From positions 1 to 64,000 of the forward strand of contig NZ_JAHUWN010000004.1 in NCBI RefSeq assembly GCF_019219025.1: DNA of 64,000 nucleotides, written 5' to 3'. The stretch is from Bacillus sp. sid0103. GTDB lineage: Bacteria; Bacillota; Bacilli; Bacillales_B; DSM-18226. Position 1 is the first letter of the stretch. The number at the start of each line of letters is the position of its first letter. Below, one piece after another: positions 36,957-45,126 of this stretch. The translations under genes were made by a program, and so were the position numbers. The notes beneath the pieces are model-generated. The model had not been told where the DNA came from, did not search any database, and was given only the letters and a program-made list of their open reading frames with translations.

Positions 36957-37885
36957 ACCTCCACTTCCATACCGTCATAGGCAATCTCAAAACCAAGCCG
37001 TTCCAATGTATGCCTTTCCATTGAGTCCTTCTTAAGAATAGGGTTGCTGTTGTTAATGTGAATCAGGATTTTCCGCTTGGCTGGGAATATGGCTAACTTT
37101 TCAGCAATGCCCGATGGACCACTAATTGGTAAATGTCCCATACTTCTTGCATCGCGCTTGGTTGCACCCATCTCAACCAATTCGGTTTCTGACCAAAAGG
37201 TTCCGTCAACCATCAAGATATCCGCCTTCTGAAAGCAAGCTTCTATAGCCGGGGTGATCCTTTCTAAAGTAGGAAAGTAAGCAAGGCATCTGCCGGTACT
37301 CTCATTATAAAGAACCAGCCCGACCTCCCATAAAACTTCCGGGTCATTCTCCTCCTTGTTTGACTGGGTATAAAGCGGCGGTTTTTTAGAAACGGGGACC
37401 GTCTCGATGATGATGGTTCCTTCTTCTCCTACACCCGGAAGTCCTATCCGCTTGCGATTATCAGGGTGAAGAGACTGCCATTCCCATGAACAATAGTTTT
37501 TCAGTATGGGTAACACTGGAAAAAATGACTGCAAACTCTTTCGTACAGTCTCGGTTCCATAGATGGTTAAACAAGAACCCTCCCGTAATGACAATAACCC
37601 AATCGTATGGTCGAACTCGGCATCGGTTAAAATAACACCAGCCAGCGGAGTCTCTCTTATACCTGGACCCGGATGCAGGGCAGTAAACGATTCAATCTGC
37701 CTGTGAACATCCGGTCCCGCATTAATGAGATACCAATCCTTTTCATTCGCACTTACAGCAAGCGATGATTGTAATAACGGCTGGTGCGAATCGTTTCCTT
37801 CGCGGACACTATGGCAATTTGGACATGCACAGTTCCACTGCGGAAAGCCGCCACCAGCCGCTGCTCCTAAGACTCTAATTCGAAT
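36953..37885 (-). CDS. pqqB: PqqB, MBL-fold PQQ biosynthesis protein, likely AUU start
   Basis: 310 residues, a metallo-beta-lactamase-fold hydroxylase/carrier in PQQ synthesis. The frame from 37885 reads RIRVLGAAAGGGFPQWNCAC, NAGPDVHRQIE and LTDAEFDHTIGLL, which is the intact PqqB N-terminus with its metal ligands. Between the in-frame stop TGA (37892-37894) and this sequence no ATG, GTG, TTG or CTG exists; ATT at 37885 (or 37879) falls exactly where the family starts. The TTG at 37594 would remove about 97 conserved residues. AAAGGA lies 10 bases upstream, and the upstream small gene overlaps the start, so coupling is likely. Confidence 0.93.
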   Translation of the reverse strand: MRIRVLGAAAGGGFPQWNCACPNCHSVREGNDSHQPLLQSSLAVSANEKDWYLINAGPDVHRQIESFTALHPGPGIRETPLAGVILTDAEFDHTIGLLSLREGSCLTIYGTETVRKSLQSFFPVLPILKNYCSWEWQSLHPDNRKRIGLPGVGEEGTIIIETVPVSKKPPLYTQSNKEENDPEVLWEVGLVLYNESTGRCLAYFPTLERITPAIEACFQKADILMVDGTFWSETELVEMGATKRDARSMGHLPISGPSGIAEKLAIFPAKRKILIHINNSNPILKKDSMERHTLERLGFEIAYDGMEVEV

Positions 37886-38121
37886 TTGGCTTCAGTCCTT
37901 TCACTGGAGACTTGAATACCTTCTTTGCCAATATCCCTAGGTTTACCTAATGCCCTTCCAACTTGCCACCCAATCGCTATATTCACTACAGCCATGAGGG
38001 GATACAGGAGATAGTCACCCACTGGTTCTGGAAGCAGGAGATCGACGGCCAGCCATCCTCCGGCTGTTGCACACCCAATAATCGCGCCAATCATTGATTT
38101 TAGGTAACGCTTTATTTTCAT
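37867..38121 (-). CDS. Small membrane protein between pqqA and pqqB
   Basis: 84 residues from ATG 38121 with GGAGG eight bases upstream; not recognised. Basic N-terminus (KIKRYLKS), two hydrophobic stretches (MIGAIIGCATAGGWLAVDLLL and YLLYPLMAVVNIAIGWQVGRALG) and a polar charged tail. Its last codons overlap the pqqB start by about 19 bases. It is not among the usual Pqq proteins; a role in anchoring the complex or in PQQ export is inference from position. Confidence 0.7.
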   Translation of the reverse strand: MKIKRYLKSMIGAIIGCATAGGWLAVDLLLPEPVGDYLLYPLMAVVNIAIGWQVGRALGKPRDIGKEGIQVSSERTEAKFELES

Positions 38122-38180
38122 ATGCACTACCTCCATTGATTTATAAAACTATTAATTGCATGCGCAAGCGAGCCGTGCTG

Positions 38181-38252
38181 CTAGCCAATATAGGCATACA
38201 TTGTCACCTCAGGAGATGTATTGATCACTTTATACTCAGGCTTCACCCACAT
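38181..38252 (-). CDS. pqqA: PqqA precursor peptide (23 residues)
   Basis: MWVKPEYKVINTSPEVTMYAYIG. The E-x-x-x-Y unit (Glu15, Tyr19, with V-T-M between) is the pair that PqqE crosslinks to form PQQ. Start ATG with GGGGG eight bases upstream. It is first in the cluster and only 24 codons with the stop, hence easily missed. Confidence 0.93.
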   Translation of the reverse strand: MWVKPEYKVINTSPEVTMYAYIG

Positions 38253-38280
38253 GTTAGATACCCCCTTTCATGACACCCAC

Positions 38281-38353
38281 ACTGAAAATTCTCCCCTGCG
38301 CGGGGGTGTCGGATTTTCCCTTTCAAAATAATCTATGTAGATAGATATCTCAA
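38281..38353 (-). promoter_or_regulatory. Probable pqq promoter, operator-like palindrome and leader hairpin
   Basis: On the minus strand: -35 TTGAGA (38348-38353), 17-bp spacer, -10 TATTTT (38325-38330). The spacer holds the inverted repeat ATCTA-6-TAGAT (38331-38346), a possible repressor site. A GC-rich stem CCCC/GGGG lies in the leader (38293-38305). Inference from spacing. Confidence 0.45.
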
Positions 38354-38516
38354 AATAACCAGAATTTTGACCTGAAGATGTCTTAATGTGGTATTGGATT
38401 TGGCAATATATTGCAAAAAGGGACAAGAACAAAAAGAAACAACCTAAGTCCGGATGATGATTGAACTCAGGTTGTTTACATCGTTCCCTTGCTTTTTCTG
38501 TGACTGTATTAAAAAT

Positions 38517-38542
38517 AACCTGAGCTTATCAAAACTCAGGTT
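38517..38542 (-). terminator. Terminator of the secreted-protein gene
   Basis: Stem AACCTGAG / CTCAGGTT with a 10-base loop and A/T runs on both sides. A second related stem (AACAACCT...AGGTTGTT) lies 40-90 bases further left, so the pqq operon is well insulated. Confidence 0.8.
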
Positions 38543-38660
38543 AAAAACATCCATTTTTTACAAATTTATCCAATTAAAAGCGCCATTTATTACTTCAAAA
38601 GACTTATCCCGTACGATTTAAGAATGATACGGGATATCTTATAATTTTTCAACATCTATC

Positions 38661-39125
38661 TCAGTACTGACTGCTCCTTAAATGAAAATTAACTGTCCAT
38701 TGTCCATTTTGATTCATTATTCCATGTGTGTGAAATGATAATTCAGAATTATCTGATCTGTAATGTTGCAGCTGTGCTATTATCGTTCCTTTATACTCAT
38801 TATTACTTATTTTCTGAAACGATTCTGATTCCTCACGAACTAACGTATTCCCAATCCAAATATACGGGTTTCCAATCAAACTTTTAGTGTTCGAACTAAC
38901 TGGTATATTTGAATTTGTGGTTATCGTATAATGCAGCTGAATGTCTTGGCCATGGTTTATTATCGAATAGTCATTGATGGTTAACCTGATTCCGTTATCC
39001 TCGGATGAACCTAAGCCATTACTTGACTGAGCATTGGTCAATGTTGGGTAGGCAAATCCAAAGAGTAAGGAAATGCATAAGGCGGCACCAATGAATCGCA
39101 CGTTATAAATCGGTAATTTCCTCAT
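38661..39125 (-). CDS. Secreted hypothetical protein
   Basis: About 154 residues from ATG 39125 (AAGGA upstream); a longer in-frame start at 39170 adds a hydrophilic piece that would spoil the signal peptide. Signal MRKLPIYNVRFIGAALCISLLFGFAYPTLTNAQS with cleavage after NAQ. The mature part is beta-rich (IRLTINDYSIINHGQDIQLHYTI, IWIGNTLV, YKGTIIAQLQHYRS, WTVNFHLRSSQY), like an immunoglobulin-type fold. Between pqq and the PQQ dehydrogenase, with its own terminator. Function unknown. Confidence 0.6.
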   Translation of the reverse strand: MRKLPIYNVRFIGAALCISLLFGFAYPTLTNAQSSNGLGSSEDNGIRLTINDYSIINHGQDIQLHYTITTNSNIPVSSNTKSLIGNPYIWIGNTLVREESESFQKISNNEYKGTIIAQLQHYRSDNSELSFHTHGIMNQNGQWTVNFHLRSSQY

Positions 39126-39189
39126 TTTAACACCATCCTTATTTTTCGTGAATATCTGATGTTTCGCCAATTTATAATTATCCTTTTAA

Positions 39190-39234
39190 GAAACAATCTG
39201 AGTCCGAATAAGGGAATCAGACTCGGATTGTTTC
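39190..39234 (-). terminator. Terminator of the PQQ dehydrogenase gene
   Basis: 15-bp stem GAAACAATCTGAGTC / GACTCGGATTGTTTC with one G-T pair and a 15-base loop, 12 bases after the dehydrogenase stop. Confidence 0.85.
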
Positions 39235-39245
39235 AAGAGTAAAAA

Positions 39246-41177
39246 TCATTTCTTTTTGGATAGCCATTCCGCTAGTGCTTCAGCCTCTGCACCTTTGGCC
39301 ATACCTGCTGGCATGCGGTCGCCACCATTAAGAATTTTATTCAAAATGTCCTCTTTAGACATAGTTTTACCTATGTGTTGAAGATTTGGTGCTGTTGCGC
39401 CTTGAAGATTATCCCCGTGACAGGAAATACAACTTCTTTTGTAAACCTTTTCCGGATCGATAACAACGTCTGCTTCCCCTTGTAATTTTGCATTTTTATT
39501 TATAGCTCCAGGTTTTAACTTACCTCCGAGACCATAAACAACAACCTTCGTACCACCAGTAATGACTGCAACATATTCTTTGCCGTCAACAGTATATATG
39601 GAAGGTGCCATTTTGATTTGTTTTCCTCCACTTTGCATGCTCCATAATACTTTACCTGTTTTAATATCAAGAGCATTTACCTTTCCATCCAATTCCCCGT
39701 AGAAGGCAAGACCGGCAGCCGTACTTGTGAATCCGCCATACATCGGATCGTCCGTTTTATTTTGATATACTTTTTTCCCTGTATTCATATCAATTGCTGT
39801 AATGGTACCAGAAACATCAACATCCTTTGGCAAAGGAAGGATCTTTGTTCCTGGAAAGGTATTATTATCTTTTGCAATCTCTTCTGCATCTTTAGCTGCT
39901 ACCATTAGATTAGGACTATTAATACCTGGAATAAGCACATAGTTGGTGTCAGGGTCATATGTCTGTGGAGCATAGCTTTCTCCACCTGGTGTTCCTGGCC
40001 ATTGGAGAACTGCTTTACTCTCATCGCTTGGTACGTCCGAATGCTGAATTTTTACAAAAGGTACCCCATCATAAATGGTCTTCCCTGTTTTTGCGTCCCA
40101 CGCATACCACTTTCCATTCTTACCGCCTTCAACCACAACCTTTTGCTTTTTCCCGTCGACCTTTGCATTGAGAATCATCGGTGTTGCGGCAGCGTCATAA
40201 TCCCATATATCATGATCAACTTGAGTAGATGACCACTTAAACTTCCCTGTTTTACTATCTAAAGCAGTGATAGAATCGGTATATGGATTTTTTCCTTTTC
40301 TATCTGCATCATAAAAGTCCGGAGCTGGATTCCCTACTGCAAAATACATCATATCAGTATCTGGATCAAACGACATCGGTGTCCATACGGAGCCTCCGCC
40401 TGTATATTTACCCTTCGCCCAGCCAGTTCCTCTCTCAGGAACGGTCCAAAACGGCTCTTTCCATAGCGGTTCCAGAGTATCTGCTTTAAACGCCCAAACA
40501 AAACCTCGTGTACCATTATCACCGCCGCTGCTTCCAACGTAAACGTTCCCATCATAATACATCGGAGCTGAAGATTCATAATATCTGTTTTCTAACTTAA
40601 TAGTAGGTTCATGATCCCAAAAGTTAACCATTTTTAACAGTTTTCCGTTCTTCGCATCCAGTTTGGCCAGCCGATTATCGATCATCAAGACAAATACATT
40701 CCCATTGGCCACTGCGACACCCCTACTCGCCACATTGGACTGCCATGGCAAACCATTAATATGATCAAGTACGTCCTTGGGCGGCGTCCATGCCCAAAGC
40801 TTCTTTCCACTTGCGGCATCGATTGCAAACACATGATTTTTCGAACTAGTCACATACATGACCCCGTCGTGGACGACAGGGAAATCTTCTTGTAAATTTG
40901 GAATATCCTTATTCCAATCTAAGATATCCTGCTGCCATGCAATCCCCATTTTTGTTACATTCTCTTTTGTTATCTCTTTATAAGGCACATGTCGGGTATG
41001 TTGAAGGTCATACCCCCAATTTGGGAATCCTGTCACATCTTCCTGACTTGCCTGGTTGGATTCCTTGGTTTCCTCTTTTTTGTTATTAGCATTATTCTTC
41101 TTATTATTTGACTGACAGCCAACTATAACGATACTTGCTAACAAAACTAAACCTAATGACTTTAAATATCGCATCAC
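39246..41177 (-). CDS. Lipid-anchored PQQ-dependent dehydrogenase with C-terminal cytochrome c
   Basis: 643 residues. Lipoprotein signal (LVLLASIVIVGC) and an Asn/Lys linker, then an eight-bladed PQQ propeller with repeated W-docking motifs (GKKLWAWTPP, GKLLKMVNFW, GKFKWSSTQ, GKVLWSMQSGG), the catalytic-Asp region VDHDIWDYDAAATP, and a C-terminal haem domain CISCHGDNLQG...HIGKTMSKEDILNKILNGGDRMPAG. This is the quinohaemoprotein layout: it oxidises an alcohol or aldehyde outside the membrane and passes electrons via haem c. The substrate cannot be told. GTG 41177 or ATG 41174 after AGGAGGG. It lies beside the pqq genes, so cofactor and enzyme form one unit. Confidence 0.93.
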   Translation of the reverse strand: MMRYLKSLGLVLLASIVIVGCQSNNKKNNANNKKEETKESNQASQEDVTGFPNWGYDLQHTRHVPYKEITKENVTKMGIAWQQDILDWNKDIPNLQEDFPVVHDGVMYVTSSKNHVFAIDAASGKKLWAWTPPKDVLDHINGLPWQSNVASRGVAVANGNVFVLMIDNRLAKLDAKNGKLLKMVNFWDHEPTIKLENRYYESSAPMYYDGNVYVGSSGGDNGTRGFVWAFKADTLEPLWKEPFWTVPERGTGWAKGKYTGGGSVWTPMSFDPDTDMMYFAVGNPAPDFYDADRKGKNPYTDSITALDSKTGKFKWSSTQVDHDIWDYDAAATPMILNAKVDGKKQKVVVEGGKNGKWYAWDAKTGKTIYDGVPFVKIQHSDVPSDESKAVLQWPGTPGGESYAPQTYDPDTNYVLIPGINSPNLMVAAKDAEEIAKDNNTFPGTKILPLPKDVDVSGTITAIDMNTGKKVYQNKTDDPMYGGFTSTAAGLAFYGELDGKVNALDIKTGKVLWSMQSGGKQIKMAPSIYTVDGKEYVAVITGGTKVVVYGLGGKLKPGAINKNAKLQGEADVVIDPEKVYKRSCISCHGDNLQGATAPNLQHIGKTMSKEDILNKILNGGDRMPAGMAKGAEAEALAEWLSKKK

Positions 41178-41405
41178 GAAAATACCCTCCTGACATTATG
41201 AAATAATACATCGATTTTTGATGATGAATTTTTCCACTTTCAGTCTTTAAACCTCCTTAAGATATTCAAATTTTTATAAGAACATTGGTATAATTACCTA
41301 AGGCACAAAAATTATTCAAATAGTGACTAATTCTTCCTTCCCTCTTTTAGTTTAATTGTACTGTTGGACGACCCATTACTCATTTAGGCATAAAAAAAGG
41401 CAAAA

Positions 41406-41457
41406 TGGGTCAGTCCCCCAGTGATGTAAAGCTTCACCGCGCCGGGGGACTGACCCA
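41406..41457. repeat. Palindromic intergenic element
   Basis: Perfect 14-bp inverted repeat TGGGTCAGTCCCCC / GGGGGACTGACCCA with a 24-base GC-mixed centre (AGTGATGTAAAGCTTCACCGCGCC), itself partly palindromic (GTGATGTAAAGCTTCAC). A degenerate copy lies at 26,857-26,904. Resembles a small dispersed repeat more than a terminator. Confidence 0.75.
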
Positions 41458-41481
41458 AAATTCTAAAAAATTTTTTTGCCT

Positions 41482-41745
41482 TAAAGATTTGTGCTGGGCC
41501 CTTTCCATTAATATTCTCTCTTACAGTTTTTATCTTAAAGTCAGGTGTATATGAAATCTGCGTTCTGACACATGGTTAACATTGGGATTACTCCCTAATA
41601 ACTTATTCATATAATCTTACTCATCTTGATTTTTCCTCCGATTATGTCCTTTTAATTGATTTTAAACAGATTTTAATCCAAGGAATACAAAAAAAACCCG
41701 AACAATGGACTTTTTTAAATGTCCATTATTCGGGTTATAGTTAAA
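41482..41745 (-). pseudogene. Remnant of an IS3-family orfA and element end
   Basis: Minus strand: SNPNVNHVSERRFH, a frame change, then PDFKIKTVRENINGKGPAQI, the diverged equivalent of residues 17-52 of the 9,432-9,863 orfA. The upstream hairpin ACCCGAACAATGGAC...GTCCATTATTCGGGT (41,692-41,741) equals the IS3 end seen at 9,928-9,984. orfB is absent. Confidence 0.8.
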
Positions 41746-41766
41746 ATAGCATGGGGATTGTAGCTG

Positions 41767-42948
41767 CTATTCTGGTCGTTCATCCAAGGTGTGATACCAA
41801 ACAAGCGGACCAAGGTGACCGAACTCCCCAACCGCCTCCTCCATCAACCGGTGTGCCTCTTCATATGCGTAGGCAGGTAAAATATCCAATTCATGATACC
41901 CCATATTTCCATAGTTATAGACAAGCAAAAACCTATCTGTCTCCCAAAGCTCAAGTCGAAACACATGCCAATGGTTCATCACTTTCAATTGAATTCCTGT
42001 GAAGAATGTTTTCTCCCCCAGCTGTTGATAAGCAAACTCCGCTGTCCCTCCTTTATAGGACCTACCCTCCTCCAATACAAGTGGGTAACCTTTCGTATAT
42101 AGTTGTTCCATACCTTTCAAGGTTTCAAGACTGGTTTCCCTTTTTGTCGCCACAATCACAGGAGACAGCCTATCTACTCCTATTTCATGGTATTCGATGG
42201 TACCACTGTCATCCCATTGAATATGCAAACCCGCATCCTGAAGCACATTCGCCCACCTTCCGAGATCTGCGGAATTTTTCAATTGTTCGCAAGAGAGATA
42301 CAATCCATCCTCCGTTAACAAACGATGGACTATTTCTAAATAACAACTGTCACCATAGGTCGGATTCTCCTTCATGTACTCTAGAAGTGACCAATAGTTT
42401 GAAATCATAATAGGCCCCATAATCTCATGAAAGGTCCGTGATGAAATGATTAAATCAAAAGAATTCAGGGAAAAGTGTTCAGTTACCTCCATAAAATCCA
42501 TTTGGTAAAAACTCACGTTATTAAGCCCTTGCAGCATGGCCAACTGCTGTGCACATTGAATTCCATTTCCACACTGTTCAATGCCAACGATCTCCGCATC
42601 TGGAAAAATCGAGGCGTACCAACAAGACAGCAACCCATTATCACACCCAATTTCCAAAATCCGCTTCGGCTTTAAATGAGTTTGCTGATTGATCCAGTTG
42701 AGAAGGGACTGATGGAAATTCATCGTCCATGATTCTACCGCCAAACTGAAGGCCAGTGTTCGGTTTTTCACTTCATAAAGATTCCCTTTTAGTTTGCGCT
42801 CCATAATGGGTTGGAGTTCCTTAGCCAAGAAGGAGTCAACATGGGTTACATGGGTCCAAAAGTCTTCTTTGGTTAAGCAGTTTTTGATACCCAGTGACTT
42901 AAAATAGGCAGAGACACTTTGTGACTTTAATTTAGTATTTATTAACAT
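41767..42948 (-). CDS. Class I SAM-dependent methyltransferase
   Basis: 393 residues. The Rossmann domain is at about 95-220: motif I ILEIGCDNGLLSCWYA, an acidic strand DAEIVGIEQCG, VSFYQMDFMEV and LIISSRTFHEIMG. The N-terminal 90 residues and C-terminal 150 (with VVATKRE and ELWETDRFLLVYNYGNMGYHE) are not recognised, so the substrate is unknown. ATG 42948 with GGAG eight bases upstream. The 3' end lies only 21 bases from the IS3 remnant. Confidence 0.8.
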   Translation of the reverse strand: MLINTKLKSQSVSAYFKSLGIKNCLTKEDFWTHVTHVDSFLAKELQPIMERKLKGNLYEVKNRTLAFSLAVESWTMNFHQSLLNWINQQTHLKPKRILEIGCDNGLLSCWYASIFPDAEIVGIEQCGNGIQCAQQLAMLQGLNNVSFYQMDFMEVTEHFSLNSFDLIISSRTFHEIMGPIMISNYWSLLEYMKENPTYGDSCYLEIVHRLLTEDGLYLSCEQLKNSADLGRWANVLQDAGLHIQWDDSGTIEYHEIGVDRLSPVIVATKRETSLETLKGMEQLYTKGYPLVLEEGRSYKGGTAEFAYQQLGEKTFFTGIQLKVMNHWHVFRLELWETDRFLLVYNYGNMGYHELDILPAYAYEEAHRLMEEAVGEFGHLGPLVWYHTLDERPE

Positions 42949-43289
42949 AGTATTATCTCCAGTTTAGGCGTATTTAGTTTGTTTCAACAGGGTCAATACC
43001 TATTAGTTGATATTATTATCTGGTACTAATTATAGCATAAAAAAAAGCTTTACTCCTTAGTGAAGTAAAGAAAATGGAAGAAATTTGGAATGCCCAAAAA
43101 CCCCCCTAAAAATATTCCTATAAATCTTAGAAATATACTTGACTAATCGTAAGAAGAGACCGCCGAAGCGATCTTCATCTTTATCTAATCTGCCCCTATA
43201 GTTAAATAGAAATCTTCACAATCCAAAAATATACCTTCTTATTCATGAAAAGCGACCGGTTGTTGAATATCTTAATTAAAATATATTAT
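42949..43289. other. Intergenic region with dispersed repeat
   Basis: A hairpin AAAGCTTTACTCCTTAGTGAAGTAAAG near 43,045-43,071 and the repeat CTTCTTATTCATGAAAAGCG near 43,234-43,253, related to 2,367. No gene seen. Confidence 0.4.
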
Positions 43290-44174
43290 TTATAGATTTT
43301 TATATTCCTGAAAATAGTTAATACAATGCTCAATGAAAGCTTGTGATATTTTTGTCGGATATAAATATTTATGCTTTAATAAACCAATTGTACGTTTAAA
43401 ATTTCCGTTTTCAATTTTTAGATGCTTGATTTTATCTTCATATAAATTAACCGATGTTTCGGGTGTAAATGCAGCCCCTCGACCATTTTTAACAAGTTGT
43501 AATATGGTAGTAGCTTCTTCTACTTCTACTTGATAGAAAGGTGTATATCCTACCGATTTGCAAAATTGGTCAGTAAATTGACGAAAACTGTATTGCTTTC
43601 TCAGACCAATAAATGGAAGGTTACCTTCTATTTCTATTAGGTTAATTGTTTGTGCATTTGCTTCTTTGAATGATTTTGGCACAGTTAAATAAATTTCTTC
43701 TTCAAATAATGGCACCCACTCAACATTCGAATGATTAATATTCTCTGTTGTAATACACACATCATATTTTCCATACTCAATAAACTGCTGCAGGTTTTCT
43801 TTCGATAATGGAACTTGCTGACATCTTACATCGGGATAGTCATTAAAAAATAAATCGATAAGATTGGTAAAAGTATATGGAAGTGTTGTAACGATTGACA
43901 AGTTTCCGCCTCCATCCTTTCTTCTCTCATTTAATGAATGCTCTAGATTGGTGACTTCTGAAAAAATCCGCTCTGCTCGTTGAAATAAAAATCTCCCATT
44001 ATCGTTTAGTGAGATCCTCTTTCCATTACGGAAAAATAGATCCATTTGTAATTCAGATTCTAAGTTAGTTATTGCCTTACTTAAAGCTGGTTGAGAAATT
44101 AAAAGTTCCTTAGCAGCAAGCGAAATATTTTCCAATTTTGCTGTTGTATAAAAGTATCTCAATTTTATTAGGTC
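43290..44174 (-). CDS. LysR-family transcriptional regulator
   Basis: About 294 residues from ATG 44174 after GGGAAGAG; an in-frame codon at 44237 would run through the operator and is rejected. N-terminal wHTH (MDLIKLRYFYTTAKLENISLAAKELLISQPALSKAITNLESELQ), then the substrate-binding domain (LSIVTTLPYTFTNLIDLF, GKYDVCITTE). Divergent from the SDR gene across a region with a LysR-type palindrome, so it most likely controls the SDR-MFS operon in response to its substrate. Confidence 0.93.
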   Translation of the reverse strand, partial: DLIKLRYFYTTAKLENISLAAKELLISQPALSKAITNLESELQMDLFFRNGKRISLNDNGRFLFQRAERIFSEVTNLEHSLNERRKDGGGNLSIVTTLPYTFTNLIDLFFNDYPDVRCQQVPLSKENLQQFIEYGKYDVCITTENINHSNVEWVPLFEEEIYLTVPKSFKEANAQTINLIEIEGNLPFIGLRKQYSFRQFTDQFCKSVGYTPFYQVEVEEATTILQLVKNGRGAAFTPETSVNLYEDKIKHLKIENGNFKRTIGLLKHKYLYPTKISQAFIEHCINYFQEYKNL

Positions 44175-44192
44175 CATCTCTTCCCTCACTCT

Positions 44193-44211
44193 ATATAACT
44201 TATGGTTATAT
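44193..44211. promoter_or_regulatory. LysR-type operator
   Basis: Perfect inverted repeat ATATAAC-5-GTTATAT containing the T-N11-A form ATAAC-TTATG-GTTAT, between the lysR gene and the SDR gene. A weaker ATAACTAATTATG lies at 44,240, and the palindrome AACGTAAACGTT nearer the SDR start. Confidence 0.7.
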
Positions 44212-44304
44212 ATAAATAGTTTTTTAGTATTTTTCATTATAACTAATTATGTATAAAATGTGAACGTAAACGTTATCAAAAATAAATTTTAGGAGATGTC
44301 ATAG

Positions 44305-45042
44305 ATGAGATTAAAAGACAAAGTTGCAATTATTACAGGTGCTGCATCTGGTATGGGACAAGGTGAAGCAATCCGCTTTGCTAAAGAAGGCGCAAAGGTG
44401 GTTGTGGCTGACTTAAATTTAGAAGGTGCCCAAGCAGTAGCCGAAGAAATTAAAGCATTCGGTGGAGAAGCGATTGCTTTATCGGTAAATGTTATGAAAA
44501 CTGAAGATATTTTAAACTGCGTCAAAGTAACAGAAGAAACATTTGGTCCAGTTGATGTATTAGTAAATAATGCTGGTGTATTTGACAAATATGCGAAATC
44601 TTTAGATACAACGTTAGAACAATGGAATTTCCTATTAAATATTAACTTAACAAGTGTATTTGAATTCTCGAATGCTGTGTTACCAAGCATGATTGAACGT
44701 GGTACTGGTTCAATAGTTAATATTGCTTCAGTTGCTGGACTTGTTGCAGGAAAAGGTGGCGCTGCTTATACTGCTACGAAACATGGTGTAATTGGATATA
44801 CAAAACACTTGTCTTCTGAATATGCTCGCTACGGTATTAAAATTAATGCAATTTGCCCAGGTACAATTGAAACACCTTTAGTTAAAGATGTTTTAGCTGG
44901 CATTCCTAAAGATTTAGTACCAACTCGTACATTTGGACAAGTAGATGAGATAGCAGATTTAGCAGTATTTTTAGCATCTGATGAAGCAAAATTCATGAGT
45001 GGAGCAATTGTTCCAATTGATGGCGGATTCACTATTCAATAA
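44305..45042 (+). CDS. Short-chain dehydrogenase/reductase (SDR)
   Basis: 245 residues, classical SDR: cofactor loop TGAASGMGQGEA, DLNLEGAQ after strand 2 (Asp suggests NAD), VNNAGVFDKY, SIVNIASVAG, and the catalytic Tyr-Lys in AAYTATKHGVIGYTK; the end SGAIVPIDGGFTIQ is normal. It oxidises or reduces an alcohol/ketone. ATG with TAGGAG upstream. First gene of a unit with the MFS gene 84 bases later. Confidence 0.95.
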   Translation: MRLKDKVAIITGAASGMGQGEAIRFAKEGAKVVVADLNLEGAQAVAEEIKAFGGEAIALSVNVMKTEDILNCVKVTEETFGPVDVLVNNAGVFDKYAKSLDTTLEQWNFLLNINLTSVFEFSNAVLPSMIERGTGSIVNIASVAGLVAGKGGAAYTATKHGVIGYTKHLSSEYARYGIKINAICPGTIETPLVKDVLAGIPKDLVPTRTFGQVDEIADLAVFLASDEAKFMSGAIVPIDGGFTIQ

Positions 45043-45126
45043 TTATGAAAGACTCTCTTTTACTGATCAAAAATTACAAATAGAGAAGCAGAAGTTCGTG
45101 CTTCTCTATTTTTATGAGGTGAACAT

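Noticed and set aside
36953..37594. pqqB starting at the TTG at 37594
   Set aside because: It would remove about 97 residues that clearly match PqqB, including the start of the fold and metal-binding region.
38281..38310. Riboswitch upstream of pqqA
   Set aside because: Only one short GC stem is visible and no known riboswitch consensus could be matched.
43290..44237. Longer lysR start at 44237
   Set aside because: The extra codons lie over the operator palindrome and precede the conserved HTH start; the ribosome site fits 44174.
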